Shown here in pieces: positions 17,226-26,192 of a DNA stretch of 64,000 bases; within the stretch, counting starts at the first letter, position 1; the number at the start of each line of letters is the position of its first letter. The notes under the pieces were generated by a model. That model saw nothing but the letters and a program-made list of their open reading frames with translations. It searched no databases and was not told the origin of the DNA. The position numbers were made by a program, and so were the translations under genes. The DNA is from an uncultured Ectothiorhodospiraceae bacterium (GTDB taxonomy: Bacteria; Pseudomonadota; Gammaproteobacteria; UBA6429; Thiohalophilaceae): NCBI GenBank assembly GCA_947260005.1, contig CAMYOL010000058.1, positions 62,001 to 126,000 on the forward strand, written 5' to 3'.

Positions 17226-18632
17226 CTATTTCACCAAATCCTGGGCCATCACTTTAATGCCCCCATTTAATACGCTGGCATTATAACCACGTTGCACTAA
17301 CAAAAAAGCAGCGGCACTACTACGTCGGCCTGTACTGCAATAACAAATGTATTGCACATCTTTATCGAGCTCATCAATACGAATACGCATTTCATGTAAT
17401 GGAATATTGATCGCTTTCGGTAAGCGGCTAAAAGCATATTCCTTGGCATGGCGCACATCCAGCCAAACGGCACCTTTGTTAGCACTGACCCGCGCATCAT
17501 CAGGGGAAACTCTGGCCAGCATGGGTTCTTTTAGCAATGCATTAAAGTTTTGTTTCGATAATCGCATCAACATGCCATTACCTTTCATGGTAACCGAAGC
17601 ATTTCGTTGAGCATCGGAGACTAAGGCTTCTTCGCCAAAACTGGCACCGGCATTCAAAGTAGCAAGCTCAACCGTTCTCGTCACCAGGGCTTCGCCTTCT
17701 GTCAAAACGTAATAATAATCACCTTCATCACCCTGTTTTACTACCACCTCGCCGTCTTCAACGATGATGGTCTCCATCTTTTCTAACAAGGCCTTGATGT
17801 TTGCTGGAGGCATATTTTTAAAGGCCATAATGTGGCGCATTTTACGAATCCAGCTTTTATCCTCGTCACCAACAAAAGCCGGTATTTCAGGTTCAGCATC
17901 CGGATCAGATTCAACACTTTTTGCATCCGTTTTTTGTTTGGCTGATTTAGATGGCGAAGCGGCTTCGCTACTGCTCTTATTCTTTAACCGCGCATTTTCC
18001 TGACTTGGGGTTTGCTGTTTTTGTTGATCCGGTTCTGCTTTACCACGACCCGACTTTGCCTTGCTAGTCTTATTTTGATCGGTATCGGATTGTTCTGGCT
18101 TGGAATTTTTAGGATCGGAACTTTTAGGATCGGAATTTTCAGATTCGGTATTTTCTGAATCAGCCTGTTTTGTTTCTTTTACCTCAGACGACTCAGGGCT
18201 GGCATCAACACTGGTATCCGATGTTACCTCTGCTGCCTGACTTTCGGCCTCTACCTGTTCAGACACGGCAAGCTGGTCCCACATCATCATATAGTCCAGC
18301 ACACTGTTATCGATTCGCACTAATTCAACTCTACTGAGTGCCATACAAGAGACCTGCCGTGGCTGACTATCATCTAACGGGTGTTTAGATTCTACCTGCC
18401 GGCTGGTGATCACCGAATCGGTTTTCTTATCGGCGCTGCTCAATTGCACATCACCGTCAAGCAGGTAAATGGTTTGATTATCGATATCACCTTCATGAAA
18501 TATATTCACACCGATGGGTAACTTCTCCACATAAGATAACGATACCAGTTCTTCCAGGCGCTCCTCAGAGAGGTTGGAAAGTGGCTCTAATTTCTGCAAC
18601 CGTTCGATACCAATTGATGCATTGTTACTCAT
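17226..18632 (-). CDS. Two cyclic-nucleotide-binding-like domains, disordered linker and rhodanese
   Basis: The 468-residue protein has an N-terminal cNMP-like domain (about 15-115; IFHEGDIDNQTIYLLDGDV), a long acidic Ser/Asp/Glu/Lys-rich low-complexity linker (about 120-245), a second cNMP domain (about 262-370; VKQGDEGDYYYVLTEGEA, GASFGEEALV) and a C-terminal rhodanese domain (about 378-468). The active loop CSTGRRS has Cys432. The second cNMP domain looks more complete than the first. The rhodanese could carry sulfur on Cys432, with nucleotide or another ligand controlling it. No signal peptide is present. It converges on the HIT gene and has its own upstream region. Confidence 0.88.
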   Translation of the reverse strand: MSNNASIGIERLQKLEPLSNLSEERLEELVSLSYVEKLPIGVNIFHEGDIDNQTIYLLDGDVQLSSADKKTDSVITSRQVESKHPLDDSQPRQVSCMALSRVELVRIDNSVLDYMMMWDQLAVSEQVEAESQAAEVTSDTSVDASPESSEVKETKQADSENTESENSDPKSSDPKNSKPEQSDTDQNKTSKAKSGRGKAEPDQQKQQTPSQENARLKNKSSSEAASPSKSAKQKTDAKSVESDPDAEPEIPAFVGDEDKSWIRKMRHIMAFKNMPPANIKALLEKMETIIVEDGEVVVKQGDEGDYYYVLTEGEALVTRTVELATLNAGASFGEEALVSDAQRNASVTMKGNGMLMRLSKQNFNALLKEPMLARVSPDDARVSANKGAVWLDVRHAKEYAFSRLPKAINIPLHEMRIRIDELDKDVQYICYCSTGRRSSAAAFLLVQRGYNASVLNGGIKVMAQDLVK

Positions 18633-18937
18633 TTACAACAAGTCCCTACTAAATTTGGAGAGAACAAAGTCTAGCACCTCAGGCAGCAGTTTTTTAGCAT
18701 TGAAGTGTGAGAATGTCCTCAAATCGTTCCTATCATTAAACATTTTTAGTCTCTGGTCGATATTAATTTGCAACTAACCCTCATCCGTGTATTCGGTTAC
18801 ATGTCGCATAAAAGGAAAACGCAAGTAACAATTATTAACTTAACTTATGCCCATGTCGCTAAAGGATCTGGCCATTTTGGCCGATTTGTTTTGAAACGCT
18901 AGGACTATAAGCACATATAAAAATAGAGGGAATGTAC
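18633..18937. other. Divergent intergenic region, no gene seen
   Basis: About 305 bases separate the cNMP-rhodanese gene (- strand) and the HDOD gene (+ strand). Only a 15-codon frame is present, with no ribosome site. It must hold both promoters; none is distinct enough to name. Confidence 0.5.
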
Positions 18938-20299
18938 GTGTCAAATGATGACCTGATCCTGCAATTGCTAGACCAACAGAAAATTGAGTTCGAGACCATC
19001 CATGCACCTGATGCCATCAGTCTGCAAGAAGACTGGCTCCAGCAAACTGTACCGTTAGAAAATGTTTGCCGGGTATCTTTTCTCCAGGATAACAACGGTC
19101 TTGTCATCGCCTTATATCCAGCCAATCATCTTGTTAACCGAGATAGCCTGAATTCCATTTTACGTCGGCATTTACATTTTATCGAAACAGCCTCAATCAT
19201 CAATAAATTACAGGCATCCATAGAAATGTCTAGCTTTGAGAATGGAACTCAAAATGGCATACAGATTATTATCGATGAACATTTAACCAACTGTGACTTT
19301 GTTTACTTTGAGACGCCCAATTCATGCACGTTACTTAAAGTGCAGAGTGAAGATTTACAGATGCTATCTAAAACTGCCTTGATTGGATCGAATTTTTCAT
19401 CCGTCCCTGAAATAAAAAATAAAAAGCCTACCGATAAGACGCCGCTTAGCATAAAAGAACGAATCGAAAAGATAGAACGTTTGCCAGCATTACCTGATAT
19501 GCCTAGTCGCATTCTAAGCATTCGTAATAATCCTAACAGCACCGTTGATGATCTTGTTGAGATCGTTGAGGCCGACCTGTCCTTAGCAAGTCAAATTATT
19601 CGTTATTCAAACTCAGCTATTTTTAATAATAGAGAAACCGTAACATCACTCAAAGACGCCATTTTTCGTGTGCTAGGATATGAAACTGTACTGCATTTGT
19701 CCTTAGGTTATGCAATGGGTCGGATTTTTAAATTACCTGAACAAGGTCCACTCGGTGAGGAACAATTCTGGAAACATTCCACCTATAGTGCGGCGCTTAC
19801 ACAACAATTAGCAACGGCCATGCCTCGTGCGATTCGCCCTAAACCGGGTATCGCCTATCTAGCTGGTTTATTACATGATGTGGGGTTTCTTGCCCTGCAT
19901 TTATTTTTTAAAAATGAACACGCCTGGCTTAATAAAATGATCAGCGCCAACCCAGAACATGCCATCACCGACATGGAGATGCGCCTGTTGGGCACCACTC
20001 ATACTGAAATTGGTACCTGGCTTATGCAGGCCTGGGATATGCCTGTAGAACTCACCGTCACCGTTAAAGAACACCACAATATGAGCTACGACGGCCCACA
20101 TGCTGAATATCCGTTGTTACTAAATTTATCAGAACGTTTATTAAAAATGCATGGCATGTCCGATGCAGACACTGATGAGATACCGGAAGATCTATTATCA
20201 CGATTAGGTCTTAATGAAGAAGATGTCTTTATAATAATGGACGAGGTGTTACAGGGTGGTGATATTTTATCTGAAATGGCGGAATCGGTTCGAGCCTAG
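18938..20299 (+). CDS. HDOD signalling protein with YbaK-like N-terminal domain
   Basis: Residues 1-150 resemble the YbaK/ProRS-associated deacylase fold (weak similarity by eye). Residues about 180-400 form an HDOD domain: LPALPDMPSRILSI, DLSLASQIIRYSNSAIFNN, IFRVLGYETV, AGLLHDVGFLAL and VKEHHNM. HDOD proteins act in signalling and have no proven phosphodiesterase activity. The GAGGG Shine-Dalgarno at 18926-18930 fits a GTG start at 18938 (seven bases) better than the ATG at 18932 (one base), so I use GTG. The HD pair is intact (LLHDVG). No transmembrane helix is present. Confidence 0.85.
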   Translation: MSNDDLILQLLDQQKIEFETIHAPDAISLQEDWLQQTVPLENVCRVSFLQDNNGLVIALYPANHLVNRDSLNSILRRHLHFIETASIINKLQASIEMSSFENGTQNGIQIIIDEHLTNCDFVYFETPNSCTLLKVQSEDLQMLSKTALIGSNFSSVPEIKNKKPTDKTPLSIKERIEKIERLPALPDMPSRILSIRNNPNSTVDDLVEIVEADLSLASQIIRYSNSAIFNNRETVTSLKDAIFRVLGYETVLHLSLGYAMGRIFKLPEQGPLGEEQFWKHSTYSAALTQQLATAMPRAIRPKPGIAYLAGLLHDVGFLALHLFFKNEHAWLNKMISANPEHAITDMEMRLLGTTHTEIGTWLMQAWDMPVELTVTVKEHHNMSYDGPHAEYPLLLNLSERLLKMHGMSDADTDEIPEDLLSRLGLNEEDVFIIMDEVLQGGDILSEMAESVRA

Positions 20300-20301
20300 C
20301 C

Positions 20302-20880
20302 TCAAACTCGCAGGCCGCCCAGGCGTTTCATTGCATAACTTCGATGCCAGATTAGCCCGCCTACAAATCCAATAATGCAGAACAGTAAAAATAATCCAAA
20401 TTTCCATACATACGATAACCCGGATACCATGTTTTCACTATGTTGATCATCGAGTTGAATACGTAATTCAGCATTCGTTCTTTTAAGTTGCGAAATTTCC
20501 TCACCCAGGCTCCGAGCATTCAGTTCCGCTGCTCGAGCAACCTTCGTTTGTTTTGCCAGATCAGATTGTAATTTTTGATGTTTTTCCTGTAATTGTTGCA
20601 AATGAATTCTCGCAGGTGGTTCCGGTGAAATATAAGTTTTTTTAACCCAGCCAACAATATTGTTGGCACTTTTAATTTTGATATAATTCCCCGATGACTC
20701 GAGTACCGTCAGCTTCATACCAGTGGTTACCACAGAAACGGGCGAAAGCTTATTGCCAGGTTCAGTACGAACACCAACACGTAAACTGTCTTTAACATAA
20801 ACTTCTTGTGCGTGTGACAGCGTATTGGAAACGAGCCCCAAAACGAAAATACTGGCTATGATCAAGGGTTTCCCTGGCAT
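20302..20880 (-). CDS. Signal peptide-SH3-coiled coil-TM protein (TIGR04211/YgiM-like)
   Basis: The 192-residue protein has a signal peptide (to about residue 24), a bacterial SH3 domain (about 25-88; VYVKDSLRVGVRTEPG, VGWVKKTYIS), a coiled coil (95-148) and a C-terminal transmembrane helix (about 158-178) ending in a short basic tail. This is the layout of the E. coli YgiM-type family, whose role is unknown but is presumably at the inner membrane facing the periplasm. It ends 3 bases from the convergent HDOD gene. Confidence 0.9.
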   Translation of the reverse strand: MPGKPLIIASIFVLGLVSNTLSHAQEVYVKDSLRVGVRTEPGNKLSPVSVVTTGMKLTVLESSGNYIKIKSANNIVGWVKKTYISPEPPARIHLQQLQEKHQKLQSDLAKQTKVARAAELNARSLGEEISQLKRTNAELRIQLDDQHSENMVSGLSYVWKFGLFLLFCIIGFVGGLIWHRSYAMKRLGGLRV

Positions 20881-21017
20881 AAATATCCTTGAAACGTGAA
20901 CGTTTGCCTTTAGTAGTTATAAATACGTTGCATTCTGTATCGGCAAAAACAATAGTGACTTTATAGTAAAGGTGGGCAGGAAGTAACCGAAATAGACTGT
21001 TTTTATGTCCAATCTGG

Positions 21018-21398
21018 CTAATTTAGCGATAATTTGTCAAGTGCAAGATACAGGCTATTGGTATCTTCGAGTAAGGGTAAAGTGGAAAGCGATTGGCTTA
21101 AACAGGGTCCGTGTATGCATAAGCCGGAATCCGGCTCAAACAAAGCACCATGCAAGCCACACTGAAGAAGGCGAGAATCTGAATCAAAAAACTGATTCGG
21201 CATCCAGTTTAGGCTTACTCCGGTATGTGGGCAGCAATTCTGATAGGCAAAAAACTCATCGTTCCAGTTAAGTACAAAACCGTCGACTATATGACTTGCA
21301 GATGTCATTTTTTCGACAGGCACTGAAAATTCAAGGCATTGTGCATGTGATAACTGCTGTTTTGAGCAGATAAACCATGCTTTTACATCATCTATCAA
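21018..21398 (-). CDS. Rieske [2Fe-2S] protein
   Basis: The 126-residue single-domain protein has both Rieske ligand pairs: Cys56-Pro-His58 (CCPHTG) and Cys80-x2-His83 (CGLHGALF), followed by the SGLC..GPC.. segment. It resembles the small cytoplasmic Rieske ferredoxins that accompany oxygenases or nitrite reductase NirD; no oxygenase is adjacent. It starts at TTG 21398, 16 bases after yjbQ on the same strand, so it is probably translated as part of a two-gene unit. The redox partner is unknown. Confidence 0.9.
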   Translation of the reverse strand: MIDDVKAWFICSKQQLSHAQCLEFSVPVEKMTSASHIVDGFVLNWNDEFFAYQNCCPHTGVSLNWMPNQFFDSDSRLLQCGLHGALFEPDSGLCIHGPCLSQSLSTLPLLEDTNSLYLALDKLSLN

Positions 21399-21414
21399 AT
21401 CTATTACCCATTAG

Positions 21415-21822
21415 TTAGTGACCGACATGAACGAGCACTTCCCGGATAGTCTGCGCATGTCGATGTTCCCAAAGGTATATCCCCTGCCAAACCCCGAGGC
21501 CTAATGCTGAATTAATGATCGGTATTGATAAAGAGGTGGCTGTTAATGTCGATTTAATATGAGCCGGCATGTCATCAGGGCCTTCACTGGTGTGTGTGTA
21601 TATTTGATCATTTTCAGGTACTAACCGATTCAACCACCGCTCCAGATCATGTTTTGCCGAGGGGTCTGCATTTTCCTGAATTAGCAAACTGGCAGAAGTA
21701 TGACGCACAAAGACCGTGCACAAACCTGAATTTAATCCAGATCCTGAAACGATCGATTCGACTGACGAAGTAATCGGGTGTAATCCTTGATGGGTAACTG
21801 TAATGTGAACTGTTTCAACCAT
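21415..21822 (-). CDS. yjbQ: YjbQ family (UPF0047) protein
   Basis: The 135-residue protein has the family core: VFVRHTSASLLIQENADPS, then THTSEGPDDMPAHIKS, and the final GTWQGIYLWEHR-like segment (GVWQGIYLWEHRH). The conserved His and Asp residues cluster in a metal site. The E. coli protein has weak thiamine phosphate synthase activity; the physiological role is uncertain. It precedes the Rieske gene on the - strand. Confidence 0.93.
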   Translation of the reverse strand: MVETVHITVTHQGLHPITSSVESIVSGSGLNSGLCTVFVRHTSASLLIQENADPSAKHDLERWLNRLVPENDQIYTHTSEGPDDMPAHIKSTLTATSLSIPIINSALGLGVWQGIYLWEHRHAQTIREVLVHVGH

Positions 21823-22045
21823 TTTTACTGTGTTTGTCCCGTTAATTTTAGTGTTTAGATCACAATGCTACATCTGAGCCTGTATTTTAAGGGTTTTTTT
21901 AACTTTTTTTAAAGAAAAATGTGTATTTTTCAGTTCAGATATCTTAAGATTGTGCTATTGTAGCAAGCAACAAAGCAATTTCTATTCAATATTAAGTCAC
22001 TAACAACGAATTTTTTCACCTAACAATCCTTTCAGGAGTCCAATA

Positions 22046-22426
22046 ATGGCGACGAAGAAAAAAGCAAAGAAAAAAGCAAAGAAAAAATCTGCGGTAAAGA
22101 AACCTACCGTTAAAGGTATTCGCGATCCTATGACGAAATCGCAGTTGTATACTAAAATTGCTGATAATCTCGATATGAAGAAAAAAGACGTCGTAGCTGT
22201 ATTTGATGAACTTTCTCTTCTTATCAATGGCCACATCAAAAAAGGCGCGGCGGGTATCTTCACATTACCTGGTTTGTGCAAAATTAAAGTGAAACGCAAG
22301 AAGGCAACCAAGGCTCGCAAGGGAATTAACCCTTTCACTGGTGAACCTACAATCTTTAAAGCTAAACCTGCTTGTAACGTTGTCAAAGTTTTGCCATTAA
22401 AGAATTTAAAAGAGATGGTAAACTAA
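22046..22426 (+). CDS. HU/IHF-family DNA-binding protein with Lys/Ala-rich N-terminal tail
   Basis: The 126-residue protein has a lysine-rich tail (residues 1-20, KKKAK repeats), then an HU fold: MTKSQLYTKIADNLDMKKKDV, GIFTLPGLCKIKVKRKKA (beta arms) and NPFTGEPTIFKAKPACNVVK. The tail resembles histone H1-like extensions. An AGGAG Shine-Dalgarno is present eight bases upstream. HU proteins bend and compact DNA; the tail should raise non-specific affinity. It is monocistronic, with its own terminator. Confidence 0.92.
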   Translation: MATKKKAKKKAKKKSAVKKPTVKGIRDPMTKSQLYTKIADNLDMKKKDVVAVFDELSLLINGHIKKGAAGIFTLPGLCKIKVKRKKATKARKGINPFTGEPTIFKAKPACNVVKVLPLKNLKEMVN

Positions 22427-22437
22427 ATAATATGATA

Positions 22438-22466
22438 AACGGGGCCGATTGGCCCCGTTTTCATTT
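22438..22466. terminator. Bidirectional terminator between the HU and HAD genes
   Basis: A perfect 8-base stem, ACGGGGCC and GGCCCCGT, around GATT is flanked by A/T-rich sequence. It lies between convergent genes; the TTTT on the + side serves the HU gene. Confidence 0.88.
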
Positions 22467-23160
22467 ACCGATTTAGTTTTAATATGTTCTGAACTTCACT
22501 AATATGTTCTATTTCGTAGTGAATAGCCTTTCCTTGTTGTTGTTTTACTTTATCTAATCGATGTGATTTAGAAAATTGTCTGGTTAACACCGTTGTTAAT
22601 CCAGCATTATTTGCCCCTAACAATTCGTTACTTCCTCCATCACCTATAAAAACAGCACGAGAATGCAGCACCTCACAACATTGCAATGCATACTGATAAA
22701 TGTCCCAGTCAGGTTTTTTATAGCCACATTCACAACTAAACACAACATGATCAAACAATTTAGCCAGAGGAGAATTACCCCAGGCAGATACCTCGGCAGT
22801 TGATGCATTTGAAATTAAACATAATTTCAAGCCACTTTGTCTTAACCCGACTAATGAATCAATAATATCGTCTTGAACATGCGATAATGCATAGTCAAAT
22901 CGTCGTTGCCGATGCTCGGTCGCATCCATTATCACCTGATCACTAATTGCACCATCAATGCTGTGTGCCAGGATTCGAATGATCTGCTCATGCTCAGTTG
23001 GTTTGGTGATCTCATGATCTGAACTAAAACAGGCTTTATTCCAAACCTCATGATCAAGACCCAGGACATCTGCTGTAAACCGCCCGATATGTTCTGGGAC
23101 GTCACCAACACTTAAAAGTGTATTAAAAAGATCGAAAAAGAGAGTTGTATATTTTGGCAA
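22465..23160 (-). CDS. HAD-superfamily hydrolase
   Basis: The 231-residue protein has HAD motif I FFDLFNTLL (nucleophile Asp10), motif II LISNAS, motif III lysine in KKPDWDIY and motif IV FIGDGGSNEL. Motif I has Phe where phosphatases usually have the second Asp (DxD), resembling haloacid dehalogenase-like members, so the reaction is uncertain. Translation appears to start at TTG 23160, the first start codon in frame before motif I, without a strong ribosome site. Confidence 0.85.
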   Translation of the reverse strand: MPKYTTLFFDLFNTLLSVGDVPEHIGRFTADVLGLDHEVWNKACFSSDHEITKPTEHEQIIRILAHSIDGAISDQVIMDATEHRQRRFDYALSHVQDDIIDSLVGLRQSGLKLCLISNASTAEVSAWGNSPLAKLFDHVVFSCECGYKKPDWDIYQYALQCCEVLHSRAVFIGDGGSNELLGANNAGLTTVLTRQFSKSHRLDKVKQQQGKAIHYEIEHISEVQNILKLNR

Positions 23161-23237
23161 GAGACTAAAGAATTCCGGGTAATATAACTCAACAGGTTAA
23201 TTTATAAATTAACACTAAATGAACCTATATGAGTAGC

Positions 23238-23813
23238 TTAGAAACGCAAATTGAATCCATAAATAAGCCCTGCATCAACTTCAATATCACTTCCGCTCTC
23301 TATTTCTACTTCAATCTTACGATATCCAACGTAAAAACTCGCCTGTTCGGTAATTGCGTAGTTGACGACGCCACCGTATTCTGTAAAACCATCAGCATCC
23401 TGAAAGCTCGTCACGCTAGGTGCCACATAATAATAAAAACCAACACCAAAACCATTAAAGGCATCCGGAACATATAATAACTCACCGCCGATAGTAATCA
23501 CCGTTGCCTTGGCGGGTGTCTGCCCAGCATGGTTGCCAACATCACCATAATATAAACGAGTGCCAATACCGATACTAAGCGGGTTATCTAATGTATCGTT
23601 GCGGACCAGTAGACCAAGATGAAAAAGTTTATCCTTATCTTCATTAAAATATCCACCTAGCTCCAGATCAGTTGGACCAAACTCTCCTCCAAAAACTTCA
23701 GCAGCATAGACAAACCTCGCACTCTTATTGCTTAATTGAATGTCCAGATCATCTGCAAAAGCCCAGTGCGAAAATAGTAGAGCCATTGTAGTGAGAACGA
23801 TTCTTCTTAACAT
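23238..23813 (-). CDS. YfaZ-family outer membrane protein
   Basis: The 191-residue protein has a signal peptide (to about residue 20, ending AFA) and then alternating hydrophobic strands with glycine and aromatic residues, ending in Phe (GLIYGFNLRF), as in small beta-barrels. The pattern LELGGYFNEDKD and the GVGFYYYVAPS segment match the YfaZ family by eye. AAAGGAAAA precedes the ATG. The function is unknown. It lies 20 bases after the HDOD gene on the - strand and may be in the same operon. Confidence 0.85.
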   Translation of the reverse strand: MLRRIVLTTMALLFSHWAFADDLDIQLSNKSARFVYAAEVFGGEFGPTDLELGGYFNEDKDKLFHLGLLVRNDTLDNPLSIGIGTRLYYGDVGNHAGQTPAKATVITIGGELLYVPDAFNGFGVGFYYYVAPSVTSFQDADGFTEYGGVVNYAITEQASFYVGYRKIEVEIESGSDIEVDAGLIYGFNLRF

Positions 23814-23833
23814 AAAATTTTCCTTTCTTAAAT

Positions 23834-24685
23834 TTAACCATTCAGTAGCCGGATCGTTACATTGATCTCTTCTCTAGCCTGTTCAATTAACTCAATCCCG
23901 GCATGGGGTCCCATCTTTGCCAGACTCAGTTTATTAAACGCTGGCATCCGGCTTAACGGAGGTGTCCCTTGTCGATCATTTAAGCCGAACTGACTATGCA
24001 CATGAGCAACCTGGACGATATCGCTATAAGTTGCCGCTCCATCATGATCTCGATCCCAGTCATCGATCTCAATGGGAACCACACAAATGTCATCACCGAG
24101 CTGCCATTGCTGTAGGATTCTCTGACCCAGACTGCCACGCAACTGTTCAATAACCTCATCAAGTTTGGCAGCTTCATTTTCATCACCGTAAAATCTATCT
24201 GCATAGACTAAGATCGGTAACACGCCTATATCATGCAATAATCCAGCCAGCATAGCTCGATCAGGCTGTAAGCCAGGAGTAACGGTCGCCATCACTTGAG
24301 AAATTGCGGCAACCCGGCAACTGTGTTGCCATAAATTACGGATACGGGTATGCAAGCGCATGGAAGAAACATTAAATATATTATGTATAACCAGAGTGGT
24401 AACCACATCTTTAGCCACTGCAAGACCTAGTAACTGAATAGCTTGCCTTACATCAAAAAGATTTAATTTGGCGCCATACAGAGGTGAATTCGCTATTGTT
24501 AATAAACGGGCAGCCAGAGTCGGATCAAGTTGAATAATCCTGGCGACCTCAGAAATTCCCATATCAGGATTATCTACCGCCTCCTGAATTAGAATAATAA
24601 TCTCAGGTAATGAAGGTAACTCTAGTTTATTTGATTCAGCATCACGTTCAATTTGTACAATCAACTCAAATATATTTTGCGACAT
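23834..24685 (-). CDS. HDOD domain protein
   Basis: The 283-residue protein is an HDOD domain almost from end to end: LELPSLPEIIILIQEAV, DPTLAARLLTIANSPLYG, AIQLLGLAVAKDVVTTLV, LWQHSCRVAAIS and AGLLHDIGVLPIL. It belongs to the one-domain class often found in c-di-GMP-rich genomes. The product is soluble and its role unknown. It is transcribed with the neighbouring - strand genes, with an 80-base gap from the PA2778-like gene. Confidence 0.92.
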   Translation of the reverse strand: MSQNIFELIVQIERDAESNKLELPSLPEIIILIQEAVDNPDMGISEVARIIQLDPTLAARLLTIANSPLYGAKLNLFDVRQAIQLLGLAVAKDVVTTLVIHNIFNVSSMRLHTRIRNLWQHSCRVAAISQVMATVTPGLQPDRAMLAGLLHDIGVLPILVYADRFYGDENEAAKLDEVIEQLRGSLGQRILQQWQLGDDICVVPIEIDDWDRDHDGAATYSDIVQVAHVHSQFGLNDRQGTPPLSRMPAFNKLSLAKMGPHAGIELIEQAREEINVTIRLLNG

Positions 24686-24765
24686 CCGTCATTTGCTCGA
24701 ATTCAACTGCTGATAAATTTTAAAACATATTAAAATTAGTTAAAATCGACTAAACCTAATTTGTT

Positions 24766-25731
24766 TTATTTCTGCTTATTGATAGCCTTATTAATATCAT
24801 TCAGTGTAGACCGATATTCCTCAAGATGCACACCACCAACTTGAATTGCCCGTTCAACATATTCAAGTGCCTTTTGATAATTGCCTTGTTGCATATATAT
24901 TTGTGCCGCATTATTTAATGCTGGCGCATATCGATTATTAATCAAAATCGCTCTCTCGTATTCACGTAATGCTAACTTTTTATTCCCTTGTAAATATAAC
25001 GCATTACCGTAGCCCATTTTTAAATCAAGTGCATCAGGCCAGCGATTGATACCTGATTGATAAGCTGATTCGAGTAACGACCAATTTTTATTTAATTCAA
25101 ATCCAACTAATGACTTCATAAATTCTAATGACGTCCCATCAACCGGCAACTCACCTGGCGCTAAAAGAATTAATGCCCAACGTTGACTTCGTTGCCAGGT
25201 ATATTCAAACGTACGCAGACTCATAACATACCGTTTTGTCGTTCCAGAACGTAGAATCAATTGTTGTTCTGGTAAATTGTATCCAACCACGACTGCATAA
25301 TGCCATTGTGGGTACCAGCTCACACCAAGGTTTTGCAAAACCAATACAGGCCTGCCTGCAGAAACCTCGTATAATAAAACACTCAGCTCAGGTTTTAGCA
25401 CATAGGGAATTAAATCAAAGTGACGTGCTGCATTAACGATTTCTATCTGTAAACTTCCTTTACGCCCTGGTATATATACTCTTTTGACGAGATCATCTAA
25501 ATTGACATCTCTGCCTTGTTGACTAATTAAAGTCGCAAGCGCAGCTGGACCGCATTGAAACTGTTGCTGGGAATAAAAGGGTGTATTGACTAACTCATGG
25601 GGCTGAGCCAGTTTTACGGGAATATCATTAAGCAGGCGATTTGTTTGGGGTGCACCAGCACAAGCAACCAGCAGCAAACAAAAAAACAGGCTGCTTATCG
25701 CTCGACAAGCAGCCCTGGATTTTATTTTCAT
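24766..25731 (-). CDS. PA2778-family C39-like cysteine peptidase lipoprotein with TPRs
   Basis: The 321-residue protein has a lipobox (LLVACAGAP), a C39-like peptidase domain (about 45-195) with catalytic Cys in FQCGPAALATL and His in QWHYAVVVGY, and three tetratricopeptide units (about 215-310) in the C-terminal half. It is immediately downstream of the PA2779-like gene, an arrangement seen widely in gammaproteobacteria. The family is thought to process small secreted substrates; the adjacent PA2779 protein is the natural candidate, but that is inference. Confidence 0.88.
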   Translation of the reverse strand: MKIKSRAACRAISSLFFCLLLVACAGAPQTNRLLNDIPVKLAQPHELVNTPFYSQQQFQCGPAALATLISQQGRDVNLDDLVKRVYIPGRKGSLQIEIVNAARHFDLIPYVLKPELSVLLYEVSAGRPVLVLQNLGVSWYPQWHYAVVVGYNLPEQQLILRSGTTKRYVMSLRTFEYTWQRSQRWALILLAPGELPVDGTSLEFMKSLVGFELNKNWSLLESAYQSGINRWPDALDLKMGYGNALYLQGNKKLALREYERAILINNRYAPALNNAAQIYMQQGNYQKALEYVERAIQVGGVHLEEYRSTLNDINKAINKQK

Positions 25732-25741
25732 TACCTAACAA

Positions 25742-26128
25742 TTATATATTCGGTAGTATGTCGGTCACTCCGGTTACTTCCAGAATAATTAAAACTAACA
25801 GGGCAAGTATTGCCGTTTCGACAAAACCGCTACCCGCTGGCATCTCATTCATATTCGCAGAGAGTTGCTGTACTTCCTGGTTGGTCATGCTGTCAACACG
25901 TGTAATTGCCGAGTCAACATCGACACCGAGATCAATGAGCTGCTCGCGAACATCTTCGCGTGCTATCCAGCTTTTCAATTGTTGCCTGTCTAATTGAGAT
26001 TGTTGAGCAATAAGCAGTTGATCTGAGCTGACTATGCCCGCGTTTGCAGCACCTTGCAAGCCAAGGCTAAAAAACGAAATTATAAATAATGCAGTAAAAA
26101 TACGCTTTGTATGAGCGAGCAAAGACAT
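25742..26128 (-). CDS. PA2779-family secreted small protein
   Basis: The start is placed at the ATG at 26126-26128 (MSLLAHTKRIF), with GGAGGA seven bases upstream; the reading frame extends 102 bases further but without a ribosome site. The 128-residue product has a signal peptide (cleavage near ALA/ANA), the VDSAITRVDSMTNQEVQQL helix typical of PA2779 proteins, and a C-terminal hydrophobic segment (AILALLVLIILEVTGVT) that should anchor it to the inner membrane. It precedes the PA2778-like peptidase gene by 10 bases. Confidence 0.85.
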   Translation of the reverse strand: MSLLAHTKRIFTALFIISFFSLGLQGAANAGIVSSDQLLIAQQSQLDRQQLKSWIAREDVREQLIDLGVDVDSAITRVDSMTNQEVQQLSANMNEMPAGSGFVETAILALLVLIILEVTGVTDILPNI

Positions 26129-26192
26129 GAAATATCCTCCGACAATTTTTAGAATTAGTGAACTGTAAACGAAGCGAGTCTGGCTGCCAAGT

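Noticed and set aside
22000-22386. Large antisense frames to the HU-like gene
   Set aside because: They arise from the biased AAG/AAA codon pattern of the Lys-rich tail; the + strand frame has a ribosome site and HU fold.
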